Assembly: GCA_035696365.1 (NCBI GenBank)
Contig: DASRQS010000069.1
Location: forward strand, 6,114 to 70,113
From: JALYLC01 sp035696365
Lineage (GTDB): Bacteria > Actinomycetota > Thermoleophilia > Gaiellales > JALYLC01
Direction: 5' to 3'
Length of the DNA stretch: 64,000 bases
The notes below the pieces were generated by a model. That model had not been told where the DNA came from, ran no database searches, and was given only the letters and a program-made list of their open reading frames with translations. Positions 7,046-15,348 of the stretch are shown in pieces. Positions within the stretch are counted from its first letter, which is position 1. Each line of letters starts with the position of its first letter. A program made the translations under genes and the position numbers.

Positions 7046-8353
7046 ATGAGATCGACGAAGATCAAGCTCAGTGTCGTGTGCGCGGCGGTCAGTGTTGTCG
7101 CGCTGTCGACGGCGTGGGTCACGGGCGCCGGCGCAGCGGCGCCGGTGGGCTCGGGCACGGCTTCCGCGACGAAGTCCGTCTGCGGCGCCGGGACCGGCAA
7201 GAAGGCGACCGGCAAGCCGATCAAGCTCGGCGGGATCGACATGCTCATCCCGGGCGTCGACTTCACGACGGTCGGCAAGTTCGCCGCCGCGTACTTCAAG
7301 TGCGTGAACGACAACGGCGGCATCAACGGCCGCCCGATCAAATACACCCTTTACAACGAGCAGCTCAACCCGACGCAGCAGGCGTCGCTGGCCAAGAAGC
7401 TGGTCGAGAGCGACAAGGTCGTGGGCGTCGTGGGCAACACGAGCTTCACGGAGTGCGGCACGAACTGGAAGTACTACAAGTCCAAGGGCTTCACCGTGAT
7501 CGGGGCGGGCGTGCAGGCGGAGTGCTTCGGCACCCCGACGTACGTCGAGTCGAACATGGGCCCGCGCTACAGCAACATCGGCGCCGCCCAGGCGCTGATC
7601 AAACGCGGCGCGAAGTCGCTCATGGTCGCATCGCCCGACACGATCTCGGCCTACGCCGACGGCGGCGTGCTCAAGGTCGCAGCAGCGGCCGGCATCCCGG
7701 GCAAGGCGTTCCCGATCAAGCTCCCGATCACGGACGCCAACTCGACGATCCTGCAGCTCGTGCAGGCGGCCGGCCAGGGCGGCGGGGTCATCCTGGACTT
7801 CACACCCGACTCGGCGCCGGCCCTGATGCAGGCGGCCATCGCCCAGGGTCTGGTCGACAAGGTGCTTTGGGGCTCGTCCACGCCGATCGCCAACGCGTTG
7901 ATGGCGAAGCAGTTCCCGCAGTTCGACGGGAAGATGCACATCAATCAGGAGTTCGGCAACATCAACGACGGCTCGCCGGACGAGAATCTGTACCTCCAGA
8001 TCACCAAGAAGTACGCGCCCAGCATCTCGCCCCAGGCCTTCGGCCAGATGGGCTTCATGGACGCGAAGTTCGCCACCCAGGCGCTGATGAGCGTGAAGGG
8101 GGACGTTACGGCCGCGTCGTATAACGCCGCAGTCCGGAACCTCAAGAACGTCAAGACGAGCATGCTCTGCAAGCCGTGGTACGTCGGTAAGAACCTGGCG
8201 TACCACATCCCGAGCAACTGGGACATCACCGTGACCTACAAGGGCGGCGCGGTGGTGACCGAGGACAAGTGCTTCGCGATCCAGGCGGTCGACCCGGAGC
8301 TCACGCAGACCCGGAAGTGGGAGAAGCAGTTCAGCCTGAACACCGGGAAGTAA
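7046..8353 (+). CDS. ABC transporter substrate-binding protein, branched-chain amino acid type
   Basis: 435 residues. It starts with a signal peptide (MRSTKIK followed by a hydrophobic stretch and an AGAA cleavage region, about 31 residues) without a lipobox cysteine. The mature protein is a Peripla_BP_6-type two-lobe binding protein: LGGIDMLIPGVD, NDNGGINGRPIKYTL and VGVVGNTSFTECG are typical. It is the first gene of a five-gene transport operon. Relatives bind branched-chain amino acids, amides or aromatic acids. Its position beside aromatic catabolism genes makes an aromatic or carboxylate ligand plausible but unproven. Confidence 0.9.
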   Translation: MRSTKIKLSVVCAAVSVVALSTAWVTGAGAAAPVGSGTASATKSVCGAGTGKKATGKPIKLGGIDMLIPGVDFTTVGKFAAAYFKCVNDNGGINGRPIKYTLYNEQLNPTQQASLAKKLVESDKVVGVVGNTSFTECGTNWKYYKSKGFTVIGAGVQAECFGTPTYVESNMGPRYSNIGAAQALIKRGAKSLMVASPDTISAYADGGVLKVAAAAGIPGKAFPIKLPITDANSTILQLVQAAGQGGGVILDFTPDSAPALMQAAIAQGLVDKVLWGSSTPIANALMAKQFPQFDGKMHINQEFGNINDGSPDENLYLQITKKYAPSISPQAFGQMGFMDAKFATQALMSVKGDVTAASYNAAVRNLKNVKTSMLCKPWYVGKNLAYHIPSNWDITVTYKGGAVVTEDKCFAIQAVDPELTQTRKWEKQFSLNTGK

Positions 8354-8383
8354 CGGGAGCAGGTGGAGATCAGGCGTCCGTGA

Positions 8384-9319
8384 GTGCCGATGATTAGCTT
8401 CGCGACAACGACGGTGTTCGGCGTGGACTGGATTTTCCTCAAGCCGTACATCGTGCTCGGACTCGCGCTGGGAGCGGTGTATGCGCTGTCCGGTGTCGGA
8501 GTCGTGGTCCTGTACCAGGCCACCGGAGTGCTGAACCTCGCGTTCGGCGCAATCGGCGCCGCGGGCGCCCTGATCGCCTATTACCTCGTCAACCACACGA
8601 GCTGGCCCCACTGGCTCGCCTACCTGACCTGCGTCCTGTTCGGAGCGGTCGTCAACGTCATCTACGGCATGGTGCTGGGACCGGCGTTCGCGGGACGCGA
8701 CCCGCTCGTCAAGATGATGGGCACACTGGGCCTGGCATTGATACTGCTCGGAGTGATGGCCTGGCGCGCGCCCGCCGGCGGGGCCTTCGTCCGGGTGCTC
8801 CAGCTCCCGACCTCGAATCACCGCTACACGGTCTTCGGAGCGGTCGTCACGCTGACGCAGATCCTGGCGCTTGCATTGGCACTCGCGCTCACGGTCGGGA
8901 CGACGGCGTTCCTGCGCTACACGAAGATCGGCACCGCGATGCGGGCGCTTGCGAGCGACCGCGAGATCACGGCCACGCTCGGCGTGCCGGTGCGCAGGGT
9001 CGAGCTCGCGGCCTGGCTGGGATCGGGGCTCGTGTGCGGCGCCTCCGGCCTCCTGCTCGCGGATCTCTTCACGTCGCTCGACTACACGGCCCTCACCTTC
9101 CTTGTGATCTCCTCCCTCGCGGCGGCGCTGATCGGCCGGCTGCGCTCGCTGTGGGTCACGCTCGCGGGCGGGCTCGCCGTAGGGCTCGCCCAGGCTGTCG
9201 CCACGCCGTACCAATCGATATCGGCATACCGCACGGCGGCACCCTTCGTGCTCGCGATCATCGCGCTGCTCTATCTCGGGCGCCACCGCACGGTCACCCT
9301 TTCGCGGACAGCCGGGTAG
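8384..9319 (+). CDS. ABC permease, LivH type
   Basis: 311 residues, almost entirely membrane segments (about eight). It has the LivH-family openings YIVLGLALGAVYALSGVG and VLNLAFGAIGAAGALIAYYL, and the cytoplasmic loop MRALASDREITATLGVPV that contacts the ATPase. Two starts are possible: GTG at 8384 or ATG at 8390. It follows the binding protein after 30 bp and precedes the LivM-type permease by 3 bp. It forms half of the transmembrane channel. Confidence 0.9.
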   Translation: MPMISFATTTVFGVDWIFLKPYIVLGLALGAVYALSGVGVVVLYQATGVLNLAFGAIGAAGALIAYYLVNHTSWPHWLAYLTCVLFGAVVNVIYGMVLGPAFAGRDPLVKMMGTLGLALILLGVMAWRAPAGGAFVRVLQLPTSNHRYTVFGAVVTLTQILALALALALTVGTTAFLRYTKIGTAMRALASDREITATLGVPVRRVELAAWLGSGLVCGASGLLLADLFTSLDYTALTFLVISSLAAALIGRLRSLWVTLAGGLAVGLAQAVATPYQSISAYRTAAPFVLAIIALLYLGRHRTVTLSRTAG

Positions 9320-9322
9320 CGG

Positions 9323-10381
9323 ATGCGCACACTCGAGGCAGGCTCCGCGCTGATGGCGCGGGGCGTCCTGGCCCGCAGCGCGGGGATCATCGCGTTCCTG
9401 GCCGTGGCCCTGTTCGTCGTGCCCGCCGCGCTCGGCGGAGATTGGATCAAGACCCTCACGGCCGTCGCGATCTACGCGGTGGTGGCCGCAGGGCTGGTCA
9501 CCCTCTACGGCCGTGTCGGCATGATCTCGCTCGGCCAGATCGCGCTGCTCGCCATCGGCACCTGGACGGCGACCCGGATCAACTACGCGATCGACCTCCC
9601 GTTCCCGGTCCTGCTGCTCGTCACGGGCGCGATCACCTGCGTGGTCGGCGTGCTGATCGGGTTGCCGGCGCTTCGCCTGAGCGGCCTCTACCTCGCGCTG
9701 ATCACGCTGATGGCGGCAGGCGCGGTGAACGTCGTGCTCACCACGATCAACTTCCCGAACGGCGGCCATGGTTTCACGGGCCACACCTCGACGCCCAATC
9801 TGTCGGGGCTGGAGCCGGTCGGCCGGCCCGGCATCGCGGGGGGCGATACGGCCTACTACCGCTACACGATCGTCGTCTCGGCGCTCATGTTCCTGCTGAT
9901 CGCCGCGCACTTCGCCTCGAAGCCCGGGCGGGCCTGGGCATCGATCCGCGAGAGCGAGCCCGCCGCGCTCGCGACTGGCGTGAACATCGTCCGTTACAAG
10001 CTGTGGGCGTTCGCGCTCGCCTCGTTCACGACCGGTGTCGCCGGCGGCCTGCTCGCCGCGCAACTCGGCCAGCCCACCGCGTTCGGGTTCCCGACGCAGG
10101 ACTCCCTCACGCTGCTCGCCGCGGCCCTGATCGGTGGCATCTACTCGCTCTGGGGAGCCGTCATCGCGGGCGCGTTCAGCCAGCTCGCGCCCTTCCTCTT
10201 CCAAGCGCAGTGGGGCATCGACCCGAACTTCCTGCTCATCATCTTCGGTGTCGGGCTGCTGCAGGTGCTGCTGACGGCCCCGCGTGGCATCGTCGTGCAG
10301 ATGCCGAAGGACATCGCGAACCTGGGACGCCTCGGCATCTCGCTGTACCGGCGGGCGACCGGCTCCCGGAGCACCGGATGA
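9323..10381 (+). CDS. ABC permease, LivM type
   Basis: 352 residues with about nine or ten membrane segments. The family motif LVTLYGRVGMISLGQIALLAIG is split around residues 58-80, and the coupling loop is SKPGRAWASIRESEPAALATGV. It partners with the LivH-type permease 3 bp upstream. Its stop overlaps the start of the ATPase gene (ATGA), showing tight operon coupling. Confidence 0.9.
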   Translation: MRTLEAGSALMARGVLARSAGIIAFLAVALFVVPAALGGDWIKTLTAVAIYAVVAAGLVTLYGRVGMISLGQIALLAIGTWTATRINYAIDLPFPVLLLVTGAITCVVGVLIGLPALRLSGLYLALITLMAAGAVNVVLTTINFPNGGHGFTGHTSTPNLSGLEPVGRPGIAGGDTAYYRYTIVVSALMFLLIAAHFASKPGRAWASIRESEPAALATGVNIVRYKLWAFALASFTTGVAGGLLAAQLGQPTAFGFPTQDSLTLLAAALIGGIYSLWGAVIAGAFSQLAPFLFQAQWGIDPNFLLIIFGVGLLQVLLTAPRGIVVQMPKDIANLGRLGISLYRRATGSRSTG

Positions 10382-11130
10382 TCGAGGTCCAGGGCCTGAC
10401 GGTGCGCTTCGCGGGCGTCCTCCCGATCGACGACGTCAGCGTCGTCTTCCCGGGCGGCACGTGCGGCCTGATCGGCCCGAACGGCGCCGGCAAGACGACC
10501 TTCTTCAACGTCCTGAGCGGCTTCGTCAAGCCCGCCTCGGGATCGATCCGCGCCTTCGGCGACGACCTGCTGAAGATGGTGGATTACCGGCGGGCGCGCT
10601 GGGGGCTCCGGCGCACGTTCCAAACCGAGATGGCGATCGAGCAGCTCTCGGTGTTCGACAACGTGGCGATGATCCACGAGCACTCGGCAGCTGCGCGCGC
10701 GTCCCGGCGGGCCGACGTGCTGAGCGCGATCGAGTACGTCGGTCTCGAGGTCGCGCCCACCGTCAAGGTCGGCGGGCTCGGCGCTCGCGACCGCCGCCTC
10801 GTCGAGATCGCCCGTGCTGTCGTCGGCGCGCCCAAGGTCGTGCTGCTCGACGAGCCTGCCGCCGGGCTGCCGGACGAGGAGACCGAGCACATGGGCGGCG
10901 TGATCCAGGGCATCCCGGAGCGCTTCGGGGCTCTGGTGATCCTCGTCGACCACGACATGAGCCTCGTCCAGGCGTGCTGCACGACGACCGCCGTGCTCGA
11001 CTTCGGCAGGCTCATCGCGACCGGAGCCACCGCAGACGTGCTGCGCGACAAGAACGTCATGCGCGCGTATCTCGGCACCGAGGACGTCGAGGAGGTCGAG
11101 GACGTCGTGCCGAGCCAGGAACCGGCATGA
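10378..11130 (+). CDS. ABC transporter ATPase, LivG type
   Basis: 250 residues. Walker A GPNGAGKTT lies near residue 36, Walker B VVLLDEPAAGL near 160, and the switch His is in LVDHDMSLV. The signature helix is unusual: LGARDRRLVEIARA replaces the normal LSxGxxR, so the canonical Gly-Gly is reduced. LivG proteins often have variants here, so activity is still expected. The ATG overlaps the LivM stop. Confidence 0.9.
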   Translation: MIEVQGLTVRFAGVLPIDDVSVVFPGGTCGLIGPNGAGKTTFFNVLSGFVKPASGSIRAFGDDLLKMVDYRRARWGLRRTFQTEMAIEQLSVFDNVAMIHEHSAAARASRRADVLSAIEYVGLEVAPTVKVGGLGARDRRLVEIARAVVGAPKVVLLDEPAAGLPDEETEHMGGVIQGIPERFGALVILVDHDMSLVQACCTTTAVLDFGRLIATGATADVLRDKNVMRAYLGTEDVEEVEDVVPSQEPA

Positions 11131-11924
11131 GCGCACCGCAGCCCCCCACGGGGCCCGAGCTGCGCTTCGAGCAGCTGTGCGTCTCCCGCGGTGGACGGCG
11201 CGTGCTGCACGATGTGTCGCTCTCGATCCCTCCCGGTGAGATCACCACGCTGCTCGGCCCCAACGGCGCGGGCAAGTCCTCGCTGGTGCTCGCCGTCGGC
11301 GGGGTACTGCGCGTCTCGAGCGGCCGCGTGCTGCTGGGGGAGGACGACCTCACGCGCGGGCGCCCGGAGCGCATCCGGGGATCCGGCGTCGCGATCGTGC
11401 CCGAGGGCCGCCGCCTGCTGCCGGGACTCACGGTCGAGGACAACCTCCGGGTGGCGACCTACGCCCTCTCGAAGGCGGACGCCAAGAGCGGCGTGGCGCG
11501 AGCGCTCGAGCTCTTCCCGGAGCTCGAGAAGCGCTGGCGGATCACGTGCCGCCTCCTCTCCGGCGGCGAGCAGCAGATGGTCGTGCTCGCCCAGGCGCTC
11601 GTGTCCCATCCGCGGATGATCCTGGTCGACGAGCTCTCGCTCGGACTCGCGCCCGTCGTGGTCAAGCGCCTCGCTCCCGTGCTCCAGGCCGTCGCGGCGA
11701 GCGGAGCCGGCGTCCTGCTGATCGAGCAGTTCGCCCACATCGCGCTCGCGCTCGCGAACAAGGCCTACGTGCTCGAGGGCGGCCGCATCCGCTACGAGGG
11801 GACGGCCAAGGAGCTCACCGAGCAGCCGGACCTGCTGCGCTCCGCCTATCTGTTGCGCGGCAAGGCGGCCGCGCCCGCGCTCGACACCGTTGCGATCGAG
11901 CCCGCGCCGCCTCCCCCCGCCTGA
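11127..11924 (+). CDS. ABC transporter ATPase, LivF type
   Basis: 265 residues. Walker A GPNGAGKSS, the canonical signature LSGGEQQM, Walker B MILVDELSLGL and the switch His region LLIEQFAHIA (Gln then Phe-Ala-His) are visible. It is the last gene of the operon; the ATG overlaps the LivG stop. The C-terminus carries an extra alanine/proline-rich tail of about 20 residues ending in PAPPPPA. It ends 6 bp before the convergent alcohol dehydrogenase gene, leaving no room for a separate terminator. Confidence 0.9.
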   Translation: MSAPQPPTGPELRFEQLCVSRGGRRVLHDVSLSIPPGEITTLLGPNGAGKSSLVLAVGGVLRVSSGRVLLGEDDLTRGRPERIRGSGVAIVPEGRRLLPGLTVEDNLRVATYALSKADAKSGVARALELFPELEKRWRITCRLLSGGEQQMVVLAQALVSHPRMILVDELSLGLAPVVVKRLAPVLQAVAASGAGVLLIEQFAHIALALANKAYVLEGGRIRYEGTAKELTEQPDLLRSAYLLRGKAAAPALDTVAIEPAPPPPA

Positions 11925-11930
11925 GACGGG

Positions 11931-12953
11931 TTAGGAGGGCACGAGCACGGCGCGCCCGGTGACCTCGCCATCGCGGAGCTTCGCGAGCACGTCGTTGACC
12001 GAGTCGAGCGGATGGGTCTCGGACTTGAGCACGAGACGGCCGGCCACGTGCAGCTGCATGACCTCCCAGAGGTCGAGCCAGGTGCCCACGAGGTTGCCCA
12101 TGACCGTCTGCTCACCGCCGACCAGGACAGCCGAGGGAACCGAGACCATGCCGCCGAAGCCGACGACGGAATACGTGCCGCCACGGGCGAGCATGGCCAG
12201 GCAGTCGGCGTGCGACTGATCGGTTCCCACGAAGTCGAAGATGAGGTCGGCGCCGCGGTCGCCCGTAAGCTCGCGCACGGCGTCCACGGCGCCGGCACCG
12301 TCCAGCACGTCGCCGGCCCCGAGCTCCGAGGCGAGCGCGCGGCGCCGCGAGTCGGTGTCGACGGCGATCGTGGCGCTCGCCCCGAGCTCCCGGATGAGCT
12401 GCAGCGCGACGTGGCCCACCCCGCCGACGCCGAGCACAACCGCCGTCGTGCCCGGCGTGGCGAGGTGCGCGAGGCGCTTGACCGCGTGGTAGGCCGTGAG
12501 GCCCGCGTCGGCGTGCGGTGCGATCGCGGCCGGCTGGACGCCGTCGGGCAATGGCAGGAGCGAGCGCTCCGGAACGAGGACGAAGTCGGCGAACCCGCCG
12601 TCGACCGTCAGCCCGGTGAACTGGTGGTGGATGCAGAGCATGTCGATGCCGCGCCGGCAGGGGACGCACAGCCCACAGCTGTGGGGCGGGAAGACGAGCA
12701 CCGCGTCGCCCTTGGCGACGGTCGTCACGCCGGCGCCGACCTCTTCGATCCAGCCCGCGTTCTCGTGCCCGAGCACGCGCGGGAGCGTGACACCGGCGGG
12801 CTCCATGAGACCCTCGATCGCGTGCAGATCGGTCGCGCAGACTCCAGCTCCGCCGATACGGACGACCACGTCATTCGGATGGGAGGGCTCCGGCACCGGG
12901 CGCTCGACGAACTCGAGCGGCTGGTGGTACTCGCGCATGAGTGCCGCTTTCAC
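11931..12953 (-). CDS. Zinc-dependent NAD(P) alcohol dehydrogenase, aryl-alcohol type
   Basis: 340 residues. The catalytic Cys is in GVCATDLHA (near residue 39), followed by GHE near 63 and the structural zinc cluster C-x2-C-x2-C-x7-C (CGLCVPCRRGIDMLC). The NAD motif VVLGVGGVGHVA is near 170. It resembles 1-phenylethanol and benzyl-alcohol dehydrogenases. Its ATG overlaps the GntR stop, and the benzoylformate-decarboxylase-like gene lies just upstream of that. It could reduce or oxidise the aldehyde/alcohol made by the decarboxylase. This role is inferred from position. Confidence 0.88.
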   Translation of the reverse strand: MKAALMREYHQPLEFVERPVPEPSHPNDVVVRIGGAGVCATDLHAIEGLMEPAGVTLPRVLGHENAGWIEEVGAGVTTVAKGDAVLVFPPHSCGLCVPCRRGIDMLCIHHQFTGLTVDGGFADFVLVPERSLLPLPDGVQPAAIAPHADAGLTAYHAVKRLAHLATPGTTAVVLGVGGVGHVALQLIRELGASATIAVDTDSRRRALASELGAGDVLDGAGAVDAVRELTGDRGADLIFDFVGTDQSHADCLAMLARGGTYSVVGFGGMVSVPSAVLVGGEQTVMGNLVGTWLDLWEVMQLHVAGRLVLKSETHPLDSVNDVLAKLRDGEVTGRAVLVPS

Positions 12954-13687
12954 GGTTCTCCCCTCGTGGGGTGTGTGTCGAGTGCGACGACGAGCTCGCG
13001 CAAGTAGTCGAGGTGCCGGCGCATCGCGCGCTGGGCGGCGGCGGGCTGGCGCAGCCGGATGGCGCGCTGGATCACGCGGTGCTGGTGGAGGATCGCGCCG
13101 CCGTCGATCGAGGCGCCGATGGTATCGATCAGCGACGGTTGCAGCACGTCGAGCGTCCAGCTCGTGAACGCCCGCAGTAGCTCGTTGCGCGCCGCGCTCG
13201 CGATCACGCGATGGAACTGGGAGTCGGCGGCGCGGAAGGCCTCTGAGGCCGGGTGGTTGCCCTCGGCCTCGGCGATCGCGTCGAGCAGCTCCGCAGCCGT
13301 CGCGTCGGTCGCGTGCTGTGCTGCCAGACCGGCCAGCGGCACCTCCAGGGAGATGCGCGCCTCGACCAGCTCGATCAGCGAGACGTCGTGGGTCTCGAGC
13401 ATCACGGCGATCGACTCGCTGACGTTGCGCCGCATGCCCTCGCTCTGGGTGCTCTCGACGAAGATGCCGCCACCGGGTCCCTGGGAGGCTCGGATCAGGT
13501 GCGAGCCCGCAAGCAGGCGGAGCCCCTCCCGCAGGGTCGGCCGGCTGACGCCGAACTCGGCCGCGAGCTCCTGCTCGGTTCCGAGGCGCTCGCCCGGGCG
13601 CAAATCGCGCTCGGCCAGGTAGCGCCGGATCTCGAACGCCACCTGCTCGCTGGCATCCCTGCGCGCCGATCCGAAGCGCGTGCTCAC
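12950..13687 (-). CDS. GntR/FadR-family transcriptional regulator
   Basis: 245 residues. The N-terminal GntR winged helix covers about residues 8-75 (GTEQELAAEFGVSRPTLREG, then LRLLAGSHLI). A helical FCD-type effector domain follows, with the metal-binding-like pattern DSQFHRVIASAARNELL and HHRVI-type helix HQHRVIQRAI. The GTG at 13687 overlaps the stop of the decarboxylase gene (GTGA); the longer frame upstream overlaps that gene extensively and is unlikely. It is probably the local regulator of the mandelate-like module. Confidence 0.9.
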   Translation of the reverse strand: MSTRFGSARRDASEQVAFEIRRYLAERDLRPGERLGTEQELAAEFGVSRPTLREGLRLLAGSHLIRASQGPGGGIFVESTQSEGMRRNVSESIAVMLETHDVSLIELVEARISLEVPLAGLAAQHATDATAAELLDAIAEAEGNHPASEAFRAADSQFHRVIASAARNELLRAFTSWTLDVLQPSLIDTIGASIDGGAILHQHRVIQRAIRLRQPAAAQRAMRRHLDYLRELVVALDTHPTRGEP

Positions 13688-15291
13688 GGCGCGAACGTGG
13701 CGTCGGGCGCGACGACGACCTCGAGCAACAGCGGCTCGTCGCGATCGGCGAGGCCCGGCAGGACCTCGTCCAGCACCTCCAGCAGATCCGCGTGGTCGCG
13801 GACCGTGCGCGCCGGGCACCCGAACGCGCGCGCCAGCCCTGCGACGTCGACGGCGAAGCCGGGCCAGGGCGCCGTTCCTCCGGCCTGCTCGGCCAGCCTG
13901 TCCATGATCGCGTAGCCGCCGTTCGAGAGGATCACGAACAGCGCGCCCGCGCGGTACTGCGCCGCGCTCCAGAGCGCCTGGATCGAGTACAGCGACGACC
14001 CGTCGCCGACGATCGCCACTACGGGCCTGTCCGGCCGCGCCATGCGCAGGCCGATCGAGGCGGGCAGCGCGAATCCGAGCCCGCCCATGGCAGGGCTGAG
14101 CGAGCCGAGCGACTCGCGGGCCGGAAGGCGCGCGAGCAATTCGGGGCGGCTCGACGGGGACTCCTCGATCACGATCGCGGTGCGGGGCAGGCGGTCGGCC
14201 ATGGCCGCGAAGACATCGGCGGCACGCATCGGCTCACCTGCGGCGGGGGGGTCGGGCGCGTCCGGCGGCGCCTGCACCGGCGGGGCCGTGCTCTCGCGTG
14301 CCGGCAGGAGCCGCACGAGCTCGGCGCAGACGGGCCCGGGTGCCGCCAGCAGCCCGAGATCGGCCGTACTCCGATGCACTTCGTCCGGGTCGTCGCTGAC
14401 CATCGCGACCACGGTGCCGGGATGGACGAAGGGCCCCGGGATGAAGGGGTACTGGCGGAAGACCGGCGCGCCGACCACGAGCACGACGTCGTGGGGCGCG
14501 AGCAGCTCACGCAGGCGGATACGGTCGGCCGGCAGGTGGCCGGCGAACTGGGGGTGATCCTGAGGGAAGCCCGCGCGCGAGCTGAACGACTCCTGCCAGA
14601 CCGGGCACCCGAGCCGCTCCGCCAGGGCCACCAGCGCCCGCCAGGCCTCGGGATCATCTGCGCCCGCGCCGACCACGAGCGCCGGAGCCGATGCTCCGGA
14701 GACGAGCTCGGCAAGCTCGGCGAGCGCGCGGCCGTCGGCCGCGCGCGCGCGCACGACGCGGCGCGGCGCGGCGCGCTCGTCCGCGGCACCCGCCGGCGCC
14801 AGCCAATCGTCCATCGGCACGATCACGAGCGCCGGGCCCTTCGCGCTTGCGGCCTCGTGAACAGCGCGAGCGATCGCGCCTGGCACGTCCTGCGGGCGCA
14901 CTGGCTCGTCGACCCAGACCGGATACTCGCCCGCGAGGCCCCGCAATCTGCCGGCGAGGAACGGCTGCGTCGCGAGGTGGCGGCGGTCCTGCTGACCGAC
15001 CACGACCACGAGCGGCGCGCGGTTGACGCGCGCGGTGGCCAGCGCTCCCACGGCGTTGCCGAGGCCCGCGGTGGTGTGCAGGATCGCGAGCGCGGGCTCG
15101 CCGCGCCCGAGTGCCCAGCCGGTGGCCATGCCGACGACGGAGCCCTCGTGCAACGCCAGCACGAAGCGGAAGTCGCTCGGGAGGTCTGAGAGCAGCTGGA
15201 TCTCCGTGGAGCCCGGATTGGCGAAGATCGACGTGAGCCCGTACTCCCGCCACACGTCGAAGGTCGCCTCGCGAACGGTCTGACCGGCCAC
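13684..15291 (-). CDS. Thiamine diphosphate enzyme, benzoylformate-decarboxylase-like
   Basis: 535 residues, close to the 528 of benzoylformate decarboxylase (BFD). BFD landmarks are visible: Ser28 in NPGST (BFD Ser26), Glu49 in LHEGS (Glu47, thiamine activation) and His72 in LHTTAGLGN (His70). The thiamine-binding motif is VGDGSSLYSIQALW, ending in NGGY. The second catalytic histidine of BFD (His281) is not conserved: the local sequence is APVFRQYPF, with Tyr at the aligned position. It may therefore decarboxylate a different aryl 2-oxoacid or be a related lyase. GTG at 15291 gives the family-like N-terminus. Confidence 0.82.
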   Translation of the reverse strand: MAGQTVREATFDVWREYGLTSIFANPGSTEIQLLSDLPSDFRFVLALHEGSVVGMATGWALGRGEPALAILHTTAGLGNAVGALATARVNRAPLVVVVGQQDRRHLATQPFLAGRLRGLAGEYPVWVDEPVRPQDVPGAIARAVHEAASAKGPALVIVPMDDWLAPAGAADERAAPRRVVRARAADGRALAELAELVSGASAPALVVGAGADDPEAWRALVALAERLGCPVWQESFSSRAGFPQDHPQFAGHLPADRIRLRELLAPHDVVLVVGAPVFRQYPFIPGPFVHPGTVVAMVSDDPDEVHRSTADLGLLAAPGPVCAELVRLLPARESTAPPVQAPPDAPDPPAAGEPMRAADVFAAMADRLPRTAIVIEESPSSRPELLARLPARESLGSLSPAMGGLGFALPASIGLRMARPDRPVVAIVGDGSSLYSIQALWSAAQYRAGALFVILSNGGYAIMDRLAEQAGGTAPWPGFAVDVAGLARAFGCPARTVRDHADLLEVLDEVLPGLADRDEPLLLEVVVAPDATFAP

Positions 15292-15326
15292 GCCGCACAG
15301 GCTACACGGGCGCGTGAGCGATACAC

Positions 15327-15340
15327 AAATCATTTGATTT
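15327..15340. promoter_or_regulatory. Palindromic operator candidate in divergent promoter
   Basis: AAATCA-TT-TGATTT is a perfect 14-bp inverted repeat in the 57-bp region between the decarboxylase gene (minus) and the dehydrogenase-like gene (plus). This is the most AT-rich stretch nearby. It is well placed for the GntR regulator encoded two genes downstream of this promoter. Confidence 0.6.
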
Positions 15341-15348
15341 TTACGAGC

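Noticed and set aside
6992..10204. Long minus-strand open frame (1070 codons) opposite the first liv operon
   Set aside because: It is composed of Arg/Asp/His/Gln-rich low-complexity sequence typical of the antisense of high-GC genes, and the plus strand carries five well-conserved transport genes.
9034..10377. N-terminal extension of the LivG-type ATPase
   Set aside because: The open frame continues upstream but is out-of-frame shadow of the permeases; the ATGA overlap and normal family length fix the start at 10378.
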